DNA from: Enterocytospora artemiae
Taxonomy: Eukaryota > Microsporidia
NCBI GenBank assembly: GCA_038659295.1
Contig: JASNGC010000003.1
Location: forward strand, 372,001 to 436,000
Direction of reading: 5' to 3'
Length of the DNA stretch: 64,000 nucleotides
Shown: positions 9,693 through 19,113 of the stretch, piece by piece
Layout: the number at the start of each line of letters is the position of its first letter
Position numbering within the stretch: the stretch's first letter is position 1
The notes under the pieces: model-generated
Database searches by the model: none
The model's input: the letters and a program-made list of their open reading frames with translations, nothing else
Told to the model about the DNA's origin: nothing
Position numbers and translations under genes: made by a program

Positions 9693-10055
9693 TCAGGCCT
9701 GTTTATATTGAATTGGTGTGGGCATATTCTCACAACTCTTTAAATGCTTCAATAGTCTTTCTTTGGCCTTGCGCAGTATTCCACTCACAAATAATATTTC
9801 CATTTTGATTCTCTTTTTTCCTACACTTCCAGTTGAAGCCATACAATAGGTTACGTATTTGTAAACTTCTAAGTTACACCGAATAATTGATAAAGAACAA
9901 GCCTCATGAGCTTCTACTAAAACCAATTGATCAATCAAGCTCAAGGCATATTCCCCAAATTCCTCTTTAATGTGGTTATAAACGATATTGTGTATATTCT
10001 TCAGAATCGAACGATCGGTTCGCACGATGATAAATCTGTGCTTGAACCCAGCCAT
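9693..10055 (-). CDS. POP5: RNase P/MRP subunit Pop5-like
   Basis: A small RNA-binding subunit shared by RNase P and RNase MRP. The 120-residue product begins MAGFKHRFIIVR, as Pop5 proteins begin just before a 'ryv..ei' strand. It continues with a helix, then IIRCNLEVYKYVTYCM, which matches 'v.vr....lv..al', and ends with the characteristic EILFVSGILRKAKERLLKHL (family vSGTir...). The start is chosen because CCCC (complement of 10059-10062) lies three bases upstream. The open frame has another ATG at 10133 that would add 26 residues without homology or motif. Together with the Pop1-like gene at 2117-3766 it suggests a functional RNase P/MRP. Confidence 0.7.
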   Translation of the reverse strand: MAGFKHRFIIVRTDRSILKNIHNIVYNHIKEEFGEYALSLIDQLVLVEAHEACSLSIIRCNLEVYKYVTYCMASTGSVGKKRIKMEILFVSGILRKAKERLLKHLKSCENMPTPIQYKQA

Positions 10056-10242
10056 AGAGGGGATGTGCTTGACGAATAATTTTTCAATAGTCTTCTTTGG
10101 ATTGGTGGTGCAATGGATAATCTTCAAATTCATGCATCGTATTTACTAGGCAGATGTGCATGTTTCATTCCTAGATGGACTGTCAAAAACAGTTTCCAAA
10201 TATTGGTTATTCTAACTTTTCATAAACTTTTGCATCCCTCCT

Positions 10243-11277
10243 ATGAAAATTGCGTACTTATACGATGATTCAATCGGATTGCACAGCTATGGAAAGGACC
10301 ATCCTATGAATCCCATTCGAATTTTGATGACCCACTCTCTGGTAAAATCATACAATTTGGACAGCCATATGACTCTGTACGCTCCAGAAAAAGTCCCTCT
10401 AACTTATCACACCAAAGAATACATAGCAAATCTTGGAAAGGAGGAAACTGATGATTGTCCAAACTTTGAAAACATTGTCGATTTTGTAGAAAGATACTCC
10501 AGCTCCTCCATTAATGCTGCGCAGTTGATCAATTCGGGGGAACACAAATGTGTTGTCAACTGGGCCGGGGGACTTCACCATGCACATAAAAATGAACCAT
10601 CCGGATTCTGCTTTGCTAACGACATAGTAATGGCCATACAGGAGCTGCTCTGTAAGCATGAGCGCGTGATGTATATAGACATAGATGTACATCATGGTGA
10701 TGGGGTAGAGGAGGCATTCTATGATAATGACAGAGTTCTTACCATTTCACTTCACAAGCACGGAGAAGGGTTTTTTCCCCAAACTGGTGATTTGGTTACG
10801 TCCAATAAGCGTGCTGTAAATGTACCGCTGCAGACTGGAATTGTGGATGCTGGGTACAAATATATTTACGAGCCTATTATTTCAAATGCAATTAGGAGGT
10901 TCAAGCCAAACGCCATAGTATTTCAAGCAGGGGCAGACTCTCTGGCTGAAGATAAGTTGGGGATGTTCAATCTGAGTGTGGGTTGCCACTCCGACTGCAT
11001 AAAATTTGTAAAGAACTATGATATTCCCATGATAGTCCTAGGAGGTGGTGGATATACAATACACAATGTTGCAAGATGCTGGGCTTATGAGACGTCTGTC
11101 CTCTGTGAAGTACAAATAAATGACACCATACCCCCACACGATCCATTCTATACTCACTATGAACCAAACTTTCTTATCACACCCCCACTTCTATCAAAGC
11201 ATAGGATCGATCACAATGGGAAAAAGTATTTGGATTCCCTGCTAGGATTTATACAAGAAAGAATAGACAGGTTCTAA
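10243..11277 (+). CDS. Class I histone deacetylase (Rpd3/Hos2/HDAC3-like)
   Basis: A zinc-dependent deacetylase of histone tails, 344 residues, essentially only the catalytic domain. Active-site features are present: GGLHHAHK with the charge-relay His pair, GFCFANDIV, YIDIDVHHGDGVEEAF with zinc-binding Asp/His, QAGADSL with the second zinc Asp, and GGGGYTIHNVARCW with the catalytic Tyr. The short N-terminus and absence of a charged C-terminal tail set it apart from yeast Rpd3. Overall it looks closest to the Hos2/HDAC3 group, though I cannot settle the subtype by eye. TCCCTCCT just ahead of the ATG supports the start. Confidence 0.92.
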   Translation: MKIAYLYDDSIGLHSYGKDHPMNPIRILMTHSLVKSYNLDSHMTLYAPEKVPLTYHTKEYIANLGKEETDDCPNFENIVDFVERYSSSSINAAQLINSGEHKCVVNWAGGLHHAHKNEPSGFCFANDIVMAIQELLCKHERVMYIDIDVHHGDGVEEAFYDNDRVLTISLHKHGEGFFPQTGDLVTSNKRAVNVPLQTGIVDAGYKYIYEPIISNAIRRFKPNAIVFQAGADSLAEDKLGMFNLSVGCHSDCIKFVKNYDIPMIVLGGGGYTIHNVARCWAYETSVLCEVQINDTIPPHDPFYTHYEPNFLITPPLLSKHRIDHNGKKYLDSLLGFIQERIDRF

Positions 11278-11462
11278 TATTCTCAAGTGCTAATTATAAG
11301 ATCATGGTTGGGGATTTGTTATTGGCATCGCACTTAATGCTTTGATGGTATTCCATTCCACCCTGAAATTCCTGTATATATCCAATTTACACCAATAAAT
11401 AGCCTATGGATATTTAGTTTTTTGTTTGTTTGTTAAATTACAATTTTTGGTTTTTATCCCTT

Positions 11463-12155
11463 ATGTATACTAAAACAGGAACTACAATTGTTGGAGTTAA
11501 ATTTAATAGGGGCGTGATTTTGTGTGCAGATACAAGGAGTACCAACGGCAGTGTCATAGCAGATAAAAATTGCTCGAAGATTCATTTTGTGGCTCCAAAG
11601 ATCATGTGCTGTGGAGCTGGAACTGCTGCTGATACCAGGAGGGTAACGAGGATGGCATCTCACGAACTCCAACTATTCAGTTACAAATATCTCAAGGATC
11701 CACTAATAACGCACGCAGAGAGAATAATTGTGGATTACCTGCACGGCTATAAGGGCCAAATAGGTGCTGCTCTTGTGCTTGGCGGGATGGACGATAATGG
11801 CATCCGCCTATATTCGATTTCTCCAAACGGGTATTCTGCAGAGGTTGATTTTACATCCTTGGGATCTGGATCCCTGGCTGCCATAGCAGTCTTGGAGATG
11901 GGGTTTAAATTTGATATGAGTAAGGAAGAGGCAATGGCATTGGGTATTGAAGCCATCAAGGCAGGAATCAAAAATGATTTGTATTCTGGCTCCAATGTAG
12001 ATGTAAATGTAATTGAAGAGGGAGGAGTAGAAATCCACAGGAATATTCTCCAGGTTGAGGCACGAAAGAATAATGAAAAAATAGTTTATCCAAAAAGCTC
12101 ATTAAAAGTTGAAAAAGAGGAAATTTACAAGTACATTGAGGAAGTTACAGAATAA
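11463..12155 (+). CDS. PUP1: 20S proteasome subunit beta2 (trypsin-like)
   Basis: A catalytic subunit of the 20S proteasome core. After a very short propeptide (MYTKTG) the mature protein begins with the nucleophile Thr in TTIVGVKF. The catalytic partners follow: Asp in ADTRST and Lys in CSKIH. Then GAGTAADT, LGSGSLAA and GSNVDVNVIEEG, all typical of beta2 (PSMB7/Pup1) rather than beta1 or beta5. The C-terminal extension is Lys/Glu-rich, as in the beta2 tail that wraps beta3. The start is corrected to 11463: the longer frame begins at a TTG, whereas TTTTTATCCC sits two bases before this ATG. The six-residue propeptide is much shorter than in yeast. Confidence 0.93.
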   Translation: MYTKTGTTIVGVKFNRGVILCADTRSTNGSVIADKNCSKIHFVAPKIMCCGAGTAADTRRVTRMASHELQLFSYKYLKDPLITHAERIIVDYLHGYKGQIGAALVLGGMDDNGIRLYSISPNGYSAEVDFTSLGSGSLAAIAVLEMGFKFDMSKEEAMALGIEAIKAGIKNDLYSGSNVDVNVIEEGGVEIHRNILQVEARKNNEKIVYPKSSLKVEKEEIYKYIEEVTE

Positions 12156-12296
12156 ATCCAATTAAAATATCGCATATCCCACTCGAAAGACTTCCAAAGG
12201 AGATGTTCAATATTAATATTTTGTTTGTGAAAGGAAAATTTTTACTCTCGCGCCTTCATTTACGCCACTTTTAGTTTTTTATAATTTTTTTAACCG

Positions 12297-13316
12297 ATGA
12301 ATTCTGAAACTCACACGGAGAAGAATGTTAACAGTGATAAAATAAAGAAGCAAGTTGAATTTTATTTCAGTGATGCCAATTTTGCCAAAGATAAGTTTCT
12401 TATGGAAACCTCTGTGAAAAACGGGGGAGCTGTTCCTGTTTCAACTATCATTACTTTTAAGAGGCTGGGGGCTTTAAATGCCTCAGCTGCCGATGTGGTT
12501 CAATCTGTGAAGGACTCCACAGTAGTTACTGTTGAGGGTGAAGTGGGAAACGAAATGCTGAGAAAAGTAGAGACTGAAGAGTTTAAGAAATACAAAAAAA
12601 GCGGTGATATTTCCGATAGGATGGTACATATTAGCGGATTTGATAAGGATAGTAGCCTGGAGTATATAGAGGAGGTTTTACAAAAATATTCTCAGCCAGT
12701 AAGAATTACAATGAGAAGAGATATCAAGAAGAACTTTACTGGATGCTGCTATGTGGAGTTTGCAGCAAAAGAAGATGTGGACGAGTTGCTAGCTAAGGAT
12801 TTGGTTATTGATGTGGAAAAAGAGGAGAGACTCCAAACCATTGAAAATGATAAGGAAAATGAGGCAACAGATGTGATTGAAAGCGATGGCTCATCAGCTA
12901 AGAGAACTATTGATGATGCCGGTTCCAAGAAACTTAAGCTCAGCGAGCCTCTCAGATTGATTGTTCAGAGGAAGGCAGAGTATTTAGCAAATAAGAAATT
13001 GAAAGGGACGAAACAGGAGGAATTAGCAAAAAAGATTAAAAACGATTTTATTCCAAAGCTTTATAAAATTGAGTACGAAGGGAGTCCAGAAATGAGCTCC
13101 ATAAAGTCTGCTTGTAAAAATATTGCATTTGTTGATTTTAAACGGAATGTTGTGAGGTTGAAGTACAGAGAAGATTGGGAGGAAAAGGAGTTTGAGTCTG
13201 GAGAAACAAAATATAAGCTAATAAGAATGAAGGAGGAGGAGGCAGTTGCCTACGTGGAGCATATTAACATAAAGACAGGAGAGCAGAGGAAGAATCTATC
13301 AAAGAAAAGAGAATAA
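12297..13316 (+). CDS. LHP1: La protein (Lhp1), RNA polymerase III transcript chaperone
   Basis: Binds the UUU-3' ends of nascent polymerase III transcripts such as tRNA precursors. The La motif occupies about residues 15-95 (KKQVEFYFSDANFAKDKFL, then the winged-helix VPVSTIITFKRL). An RRM follows at about 105-180 (DRMVHISGF, then GCCYVEFA as the RNP1-like strand). A second, C-terminal RRM-like part (about 250-325) precedes a basic tail ending in Lys/Arg, which suits nuclear localisation. The length of 339 residues is normal for La. The ATG follows TTTTTAACCG, a weak version of the start motif. The lone tRNA in this window would be a client. Confidence 0.88.
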   Translation: MNSETHTEKNVNSDKIKKQVEFYFSDANFAKDKFLMETSVKNGGAVPVSTIITFKRLGALNASAADVVQSVKDSTVVTVEGEVGNEMLRKVETEEFKKYKKSGDISDRMVHISGFDKDSSLEYIEEVLQKYSQPVRITMRRDIKKNFTGCCYVEFAAKEDVDELLAKDLVIDVEKEERLQTIENDKENEATDVIESDGSSAKRTIDDAGSKKLKLSEPLRLIVQRKAEYLANKKLKGTKQEELAKKIKNDFIPKLYKIEYEGSPEMSSIKSACKNIAFVDFKRNVVRLKYREDWEEKEFESGETKYKLIRMKEEEAVAYVEHINIKTGEQRKNLSKKRE

Positions 13317-13432
13317 ATTATTTAAACCAAGACTTTTGGAACAGCATGAATGATATCACAGTCGGATGAAGTCTTTGAATTTTTTGCATTCATACCATTT
13401 ACTCATATCTCTCCAAGTTGCAAAACATGCTC

Positions 13433-14044
13433 TTACTTCTTTTTAAAGAGGATTTGGCACAAGGGTGACTCCTTAACTTTGTCTGAAAACTCAACAATAT
13501 CTCTTGGTATGCCATTCTGCACCAAAAATTCCGCAAGAAAGTCACTAAAATGATTGCAATTAAAATCTAGCAGGTTGTACCTTGCCTTGCTCCATGTTTC
13601 CCTTGAATTTTCTATGAAGCAATGCAAGTCATCCATGGAGCAACTTGTATGGCCAATAGAATATCTATCCACCAATTTTCCATAGTTGTAGACAGATCCG
13701 GCAGGCTTATACACAATTCCTGGCCCATAGAAATATTCATTCCCATATATCTCTATGGCAGTGTGCCATACTCCACTAATTTCAAACCCAGCCATTTTTG
13801 AGAGAAACTGCTTATCTTGATTGTGTGCAAGATCATAAACCCGTAGAAAAACTTCTACAGCTTCGCCATTATTCTCCAGCAAAATTTCTTTTTTCAACTC
13901 TTGTATATTATCGGCAGCACATTCCTCTTCAGTATTTATAGTTTTTAAAGCCACCTTGAGTTTGCCCAACTCTGCTTCTCTGATCGCCTCATTCACTTCC
14001 TCATCATTTTTCTTATTTCCCTGTAAGCTCTCCTTTTTATCCAT
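13433..14044 (-). CDS. DeSI/PPPDE-family cysteine peptidase
   Basis: A 203-residue protein with the PPPDE (DeSI-1) fold, whose members remove SUMO or ubiquitin from proteins. The conserved catalytic His is in GVWHTAIEI (about residue 89) and the catalytic Cys in LDFNCNHFSDFL (about 167). The surrounding VYDLA and FYGPGI strands match the family. An N-terminal Lys/Glu-rich region of about 50 residues precedes the domain. The start is clear because TATCCC touches the ATG. SUMO specificity is inferred from the family and not visible in sequence. Confidence 0.82.
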   Translation of the reverse strand: MDKKESLQGNKKNDEEVNEAIREAELGKLKVALKTINTEEECAADNIQELKKEILLENNGEAVEVFLRVYDLAHNQDKQFLSKMAGFEISGVWHTAIEIYGNEYFYGPGIVYKPAGSVYNYGKLVDRYSIGHTSCSMDDLHCFIENSRETWSKARYNLLDFNCNHFSDFLAEFLVQNGIPRDIVEFSDKVKESPLCQILFKKK

Positions 14045-14051
14045 GGGATAT

Positions 14052-14333
14052 TTAGTGAAAATTTATAAAACATAAAAATGAAACAACTTCATAAATAAAC
14101 AAATTTATCAATATCGCTGATCCATATAAATAAAATTTTTCAAAATTCATAGCATAAGCACAATTTATAGTGATATCACACACAGAATAGTCAGCATAAT
14201 GACCAACCATACAAATGGAGTTTGTTTGCTCTTTATCCAAAGAAGTATGAACAGTTACACAAATACAACTACTGAAGATACATTCATCGATGATATTAGC
14301 AGGTTTTGCTACCGAATTAGAAACCAAGTCCAT
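14052..14333 (-). CDS. Doubtful small ORF between two genes
   Basis: A minus-strand frame encodes 93 residues from the ATG at 14333, filling the gap between the DeSI and Lunapark-like genes on the same strand. The product is Cys-rich with a hydrophobic C-terminal segment and matches nothing I recognise. No CCC signal precedes the ATG. It could equally be a chance frame in AT-rich DNA. If it is not real, the gap of about 385 bases holds nothing I can identify. Confidence 0.2.
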   Translation of the reverse strand: MDLVSNSVAKPANIIDECIFSSCICVTVHTSLDKEQTNSICMVGHYADYSVCDITINCAYAMNFEKFYLYGSAILINLFIYEVVSFLCFINFH

Positions 14334-14429
14334 CCAATTGATTGGCCATAGCAATTCCCAAATAATACTTTTGTGTAAAAACAATACTATTTATTACATG
14401 TTTCACCAAAACCACCATCAACAACCACT

Positions 14430-15053
14430 TCAAACTGCTTTTGCAGATCCATCATCTTTCTTTACAGCTCTATCGGTTCTTTCTTTACAGCTGTAGCAGT
14501 AAAAATAATTTATACTTCGATTACAAGGATCGATAAGTCCATTATGCTGGCCACACACACCGCATATTAGTGCATTCATCTGTGCAGGGTCATTTGCTAG
14601 TATGAAGTCACTGAGCCGATCCGCACCCGTTCGTTTCTTTTCTATAACGGTCTTGAAAAATGTCTCTCTGCTCTCCTCGTCCTCATATTTTTCTATAAGC
14701 CTCCTAGTCTTGGAAAACGCTTCATCCAGTTTACACTCCTTGACAAATGCCTTCTGGCACTCCTTCAGTGTCTTTAGCTTGTATTCGGCCATCCGAATCC
14801 GTCTAGTATTGAATGAATTATTTAAAGTAATCGTCCCAGTAAATACTACACTGCTTAGTAGAAGCATGGAAATATACCCTAACCGTACAAAAACACAGAA
14901 AATCGCCACAAGTATGCCCGAAACGAAAATGAGTCTCTTTGGAATTCTTTTCCGTCTCAGTTTAATCAAATGTGCTTCTGCATTAAGAATTTTCTCCTCA
15001 AACCGGAAGAGCTGATCTGCCGGGCTATTCACTTTAGAAATCAGATTTCCCAT
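14430..15053 (-). CDS. Lunapark-like ER membrane protein
   Basis: Lunapark proteins stabilise three-way junctions of the tubular ER. The 207-residue product begins MGNLISKV, a candidate N-myristoylation site as in Lunapark. It has a short coiled stretch (15-40), two closely spaced membrane segments (about 43-85) and a second helical region. It ends in the diagnostic zinc ribbon LICGVCGQHNGL...YFYCYSC (about 163-192), with the four Cys and the HNGL motif. The start is set at 15053 because CCC (complement of 15058-15060) lies four bases upstream. The frame's first Met, ten codons further, lacks the motif and would destroy the MG start. Confidence 0.8.
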   Translation of the reverse strand: MGNLISKVNSPADQLFRFEEKILNAEAHLIKLRRKRIPKRLIFVSGILVAIFCVFVRLGYISMLLLSSVVFTGTITLNNSFNTRRIRMAEYKLKTLKECQKAFVKECKLDEAFSKTRRLIEKYEDEESRETFFKTVIEKKRTGADRLSDFILANDPAQMNALICGVCGQHNGLIDPCNRSINYFYCYSCKERTDRAVKKDDGSAKAV

Positions 15054-15241
15054 AGAAGGGCTGGCAAAAAATAAAATAAACAAAAAACGTTAAATATATA
15101 AGAATTTAGAAACTCCATGGTCACATGACCGGTGAAATACTCTACCTTTACTTTACAACCAATAAGGTATACGGCTCATAAACTATAGTTTAAATTTTAA
15201 CGAAAACCTCGAATAAGGTCATTGGATTACGATTTGAGTCT

Positions 15242-17281
15242 CTATTTATTATATCTCTTATCTTTATATATTCGATATCTTTGATCAAAGTCGAATGATG
15301 CACACTTGTTCACATAGCTGAATCCATTTCTTTGAATTACCTGATTCGGCAAATAGATATCAATACCAGACAGTATCTTCCCTGCAAACTCCGTAGAGTT
15401 AAAATAATCAAAAGGTTTGTTATACAAATTACTAATCTGCCTAATTATTTCTGGCTTATTCGTAAAATATTGGGACAACCCCACCATATTCCTACTAGTT
15501 TCTTCGAAACTTAAAAGATGCTTGTGTTTCTTTGCAAACTCCTGGATTGCAGAGATATCGACAAAGGGTAGAATCGGAATTGCTTGCCAATCCATCACCT
15601 TTTGGAAGTTATCAATATGGAAGTTCAAATCAGTAAACTCATAATTATCATAAATAGAATGGTCTTCATCATAGACTAATGTGTAATCTTGGCAGGATAA
15701 ATGGGACTTTTTGCCATTGCTGGGTGAAATTTCAGGTCTCTTCACATTTATAGAGCCATTGTCAAAATAGAATTTTCTGTATGGAGTGGGCAATAGATGG
15801 CTACAAACACTCGGAAGGACAGCCATAAGCTGCTCCATAGGCAAAAGAGCCTTTGTCTTTCCAAAGCTTATGGACAAATCTTCCATTGCACACAGATCAG
15901 ACATAAACGGTGCAAAATAATACGGATAATAGTAATCCCACGAAGGGCACGAGTAGAAATAATACCTATATATCCACTCCATTCCCTTGATATATTCACT
16001 ACAGGCCTTACTTAGCCCCTCTTCTGAACGGATATTCATCTTCTCTATGTAATATCTTATCTTTCCATTTTCAGTGAATAAGAAGAACTCCTCCTCCTCT
16101 GAAAAGGGCAGATCGCACCTAGCTCTTGTATCCACCAGGTTTTTTCTCTTCTCCTGCAAAGACTTGTCCTCAACAAGAGAACATTCCTTGAAGAATTCCC
16201 TCAAGATATCATAGTTTATACTTCCACCATTAGTAATAAACTTCTTGGTTCGTTTATAAACCTTCACATACAAAGTAGCTATTTTTTCAATAGCATTTGT
16301 CCGGATTTCAAAGCATGGAGCACATGGCAAAAAATCATTTCCAATGGTAAAGCATAAGAACACAAAATCCTCCAAAAATCTCTGCGAGTCGAATCGACTG
16401 CAGATTTCAGACTGAAACTGATCCAAAATACAGTTTCTCAACTTCTTGATCTCAACCAACACAAACATCTTCTCAAGAAATGGGTTTTTCTCCTGAATAT
16501 CCTGCTTTCCCTTGGACTTAGACTCCTCAGAATCGCCGTTGGACTTCCTGAAAGGAACTTCCTCCCTCATTATTCTAATGTGGTTATTGTTCAAGGTTAG
16601 CCCCAGAAATATTAGATCAGCATCAGGAGAATATATGACATGTGTATCTCTATTTTTTTGATGAATCCTGATGTACTCCATTATTTTTTGTTCTCCTTCC
16701 CCGGGAACCTTGTAATTGGAGTAGATTACCACCAATCCTTTCCAGGCATAGTCTGTGCTTAGTTTGTATTGAATAAACTCTCTTATGAACTTATCCAGCC
16801 GCTCCATAAACGGAGTTCCTGGTGTGATTGATGTTTGGTCAAAAATATATTTGTAGTTTGGTGGTTTCTGGCCTGATATTGTCATTTTCTCATCTGTTCG
16901 ATCTTTGGAGGTTATGACATCACAGCCCAGGTTGTCATGTATGTGTATTTCTCCGTTATCCATAACGGTTTTCGCTCCTTCAAATCGTCTTCCTCTTTGC
17001 TGGTTCAGCTTAGCCCGTGGAGCAACACCATCGACTGAAATATAAATCATCTTCCTGGGTTTTGTATATGCCACTAACGCATTCACATAATTCTCCAGGG
17101 AATTGTACAGTTTTAAGTCCACTTCACGCAAGTCATCCAATGTCTTGTCCGTACAAGGATGAACTATTGCATTAAAATCCAAATAGAGATTGTCTATGAA
17201 ATAATCGGAAGCCAGACGCATGTTGGTTTTAATGCTCGGATATTTTTGTGTCAGCCAGCGATACAGTGATGGTACACCCAT
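15242..17281 (-). CDS. 5'-3' exoribonuclease, Xrn1/Rat1 family
   Basis: Degrades 5'-monophosphorylated RNA from the 5' end. It begins MGVPSLYRWL like all members and shows the catalytic core: LYLDFNAIVHPC, ISVDGVAPRAKLNQQRGRRF, TPGTPFMERL, PGEGEQKIMEY, SPDADLIFLGL and the CR2 motif GNDFLPCAP. One oddity is Gln where the family normally has His in 'GEGEHKIM'. At 679 residues it ends soon after the CR2/linker part and lacks the large C-terminal extensions of yeast Xrn1 (about 1500) and Rat1 (about 1000). I cannot decide whether it is the cytoplasmic or nuclear form. CCCCC (complement) four bases upstream confirms the start. Confidence 0.9.
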   Translation of the reverse strand: MGVPSLYRWLTQKYPSIKTNMRLASDYFIDNLYLDFNAIVHPCTDKTLDDLREVDLKLYNSLENYVNALVAYTKPRKMIYISVDGVAPRAKLNQQRGRRFEGAKTVMDNGEIHIHDNLGCDVITSKDRTDEKMTISGQKPPNYKYIFDQTSITPGTPFMERLDKFIREFIQYKLSTDYAWKGLVVIYSNYKVPGEGEQKIMEYIRIHQKNRDTHVIYSPDADLIFLGLTLNNNHIRIMREEVPFRKSNGDSEESKSKGKQDIQEKNPFLEKMFVLVEIKKLRNCILDQFQSEICSRFDSQRFLEDFVFLCFTIGNDFLPCAPCFEIRTNAIEKIATLYVKVYKRTKKFITNGGSINYDILREFFKECSLVEDKSLQEKRKNLVDTRARCDLPFSEEEEFFLFTENGKIRYYIEKMNIRSEEGLSKACSEYIKGMEWIYRYYFYSCPSWDYYYPYYFAPFMSDLCAMEDLSISFGKTKALLPMEQLMAVLPSVCSHLLPTPYRKFYFDNGSINVKRPEISPSNGKKSHLSCQDYTLVYDEDHSIYDNYEFTDLNFHIDNFQKVMDWQAIPILPFVDISAIQEFAKKHKHLLSFEETSRNMVGLSQYFTNKPEIIRQISNLYNKPFDYFNSTEFAGKILSGIDIYLPNQVIQRNGFSYVNKCASFDFDQRYRIYKDKRYNK

Positions 17282-17556
17282 ATTGGGGGCTGAAATAATT
17301 GAATTAAAAAAGGATTTGTTAAAAGATTTCCCTAAATCTACAGGATTAAGTACATGATGTTAAAGATATTGAACAATAGTGTGAAATGCTTGTGAAAGAC
17401 TTTATTTATGAATATATTGAGAAACCACCTACCAGGCATCAGTTTTAGTTAAAAATAGATATTTATCATCAAAAGGATTCCTTTACCAGCTGTCTTGTAA
17501 AGTAATATTCTAGTTGGGTTAGGTCAATCACATTAGCATGGATCCCTGAAATGCAT

Positions 17557-17988
17557 TCATACGATAATTTTTTTTACTCCCATGAACAGGGTGATACAGA
17601 ATTCATTAAATTCTGGATATAGATGTGCAAAAACTACAGCAGCTGACATTACTATAGTCAGAAGCATAATCGAAGATGTCCCTTTATAATCCCACAATAA
17701 TTTGAAAAATCCAGATATACAATAATTCCATAATAATATGCAAAGTAATATCATATTAATACATAATAATGTGTAAAATGATAGTACTATCATACTCTTT
17801 AGTAATAATATGTCAAGTATTATCACAAACATCCCTAATAATATGCGAAGTACTAATGCATGATCCCATAATAACTTACAAAATTCAACTGTGGCTTTCA
17901 CCAGATATTTCAGTAATTCTACTGGTACTAACACCAGCCTTACTGGATTTACCGCTAGATATCCCTGTACTACAGATATATCATGCAT
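17557..17988 (-). CDS. Small hydrophobic membrane protein with degenerate repeats
   Basis: A 143-residue, almost wholly hydrophobic frame with perhaps four membrane spans. I do not recognise it. Part of it consists of degenerate units of about 10-14 residues beginning LLWD, ILLG, ILLL, LLCI, ILLWN and LLWDY, mirrored in the DNA by repeats around the element AATAATATG. The open frame's first codon is TTG, and the first ATG is at 17988, without a CCC signal. It may be a lineage-specific membrane protein, or a repeat tract that happens to stay open. Neighbours (Xrn/Rat1 and septin) say nothing about its role. Confidence 0.4.
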   Translation of the reverse strand: MHDISVVQGYLAVNPVRLVLVPVELLKYLVKATVEFCKLLWDHALVLRILLGMFVIILDILLLKSMIVLSFYTLLCINMILLCILLWNYCISGFFKLLWDYKGTSSIMLLTIVMSAAVVFAHLYPEFNEFCITLFMGVKKIIV

Positions 17989-18318
17989 ATGGCTCAATTA
18001 AAAATTTTTGTAAATAATCTAAATTCCAAAAAGGAATATTAAATATTAAATAAAAAATTGTAGATTGCATATATACATGTCAAGTGTTTCTTGACTTTAA
18101 AATTTGATTTACTCTGAATTCGATGACATTCTTAATGCAGAAGTATTTATTAGCACACTGATATTACAGAGACCTGTTAGTTGTGGATAAAGAATCTAGG
18201 ACATGTACTTTCTTTAGCTATTAAATACACAAACAGAAAAAACCTTTAATGATAATATTTATGAACCACAAATTATATTAAGTGGATATATTCCAACAAT
18301 AAGCACCAATACCTTGTT
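17989..18318. other. AT-rich intergenic gap
   Basis: These 330 bases lie between the repeat-rich membrane ORF and the 3' end of the septin gene. They are strongly AT-rich with short inverted repeats (for example around 18026-18038). I see no coding frame, RNA gene or start motif. Confidence 0.4.
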
Positions 18319-19113
18319 TTATTGATCTGCCATAGATTCTAGAACCTCCATACGGTAATTTTCATAGATTTCACTGCTAGTCACCTCAATGAGTGTATCT
18401 AGATGACTGCTTAGAATGATTTCCCGAATTATGCTGGAGTCGTTATTCGAGGGATTATCCACCTCTATTGGACCACACGCATGCGTACGCAGCCGATCGA
18501 TGGAATACTCCTCGGGATTAATGATGGTAAATGGGACTACTGAGTTTAGTTTTAGGTCCAGGATAGACTGGGAAAGAAACTCCTCATTTTCTAAATTAAA
18601 TGTCTTAATATTGTAGAATCTCAGCTGATCTCTAACAACATTTTTTAGACTTTCAGTTTCTGTGGTGGTTAATCCATCGGCCTTACTTATAACAGGTATG
18701 ATATTGACTAGATTATTCACTCTCGACAGAAAACACAGATCTCTGTGGGTGAGACCATTTCCGGTGGAGGGAATGAAGTACAGTAAGCAGTGTACACGGG
18801 TGTCTGCATGTCTTGGATCTCTTCTTATTTTTGACTCTTCCTTCAGAAGTGAGTCGAACTGGTCTGTAATATACTCCACTATACTATTCTGTATTTTTCT
18901 ATCATTTTCGGTATCAAAGCCGGGAGTGTCAACAAAAGTAATTTTCTGCATAATTCCCTCACAATCAAGGTTAAGCATATAAATACTGATGTCAATTGAA
19001 TTCGAGGCCTTGACTATGTTTTTCCCCACTATATTGTTGAAGAAAGACGACTTTCCACAGCCCTTTGGACCAACAGCCATAACGGAAAACCTGGTATTCT
19101 GTCTTCTAATCAT
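18319..19113 (-). CDS. Septin GTPase
   Basis: Septins assemble into membrane-associated filaments and act in cell shape and division. The GTPase motifs are visible in order: P-loop GPKGCGKSSFFN near the N-terminus, the DTPGF switch-II motif, and the SKAD base-recognition motif. The septin-unique segment with R..HACG (about 218-225) follows. At 264 residues it has a minimal N-terminus and no C-terminal coiled coil. The start is placed at the first ATG (19113), preceded by GTCC. The longer frame needs a TTG start and would add a hydrophobic leader with no septin counterpart. Confidence 0.88.
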   Translation of the reverse strand: MIRRQNTRFSVMAVGPKGCGKSSFFNNIVGKNIVKASNSIDISIYMLNLDCEGIMQKITFVDTPGFDTENDRKIQNSIVEYITDQFDSLLKEESKIRRDPRHADTRVHCLLYFIPSTGNGLTHRDLCFLSRVNNLVNIIPVISKADGLTTTETESLKNVVRDQLRFYNIKTFNLENEEFLSQSILDLKLNSVVPFTIINPEEYSIDRLRTHACGPIEVDNPSNNDSSIIREIILSSHLDTLIEVTSSEIYENYRMEVLESMADQ

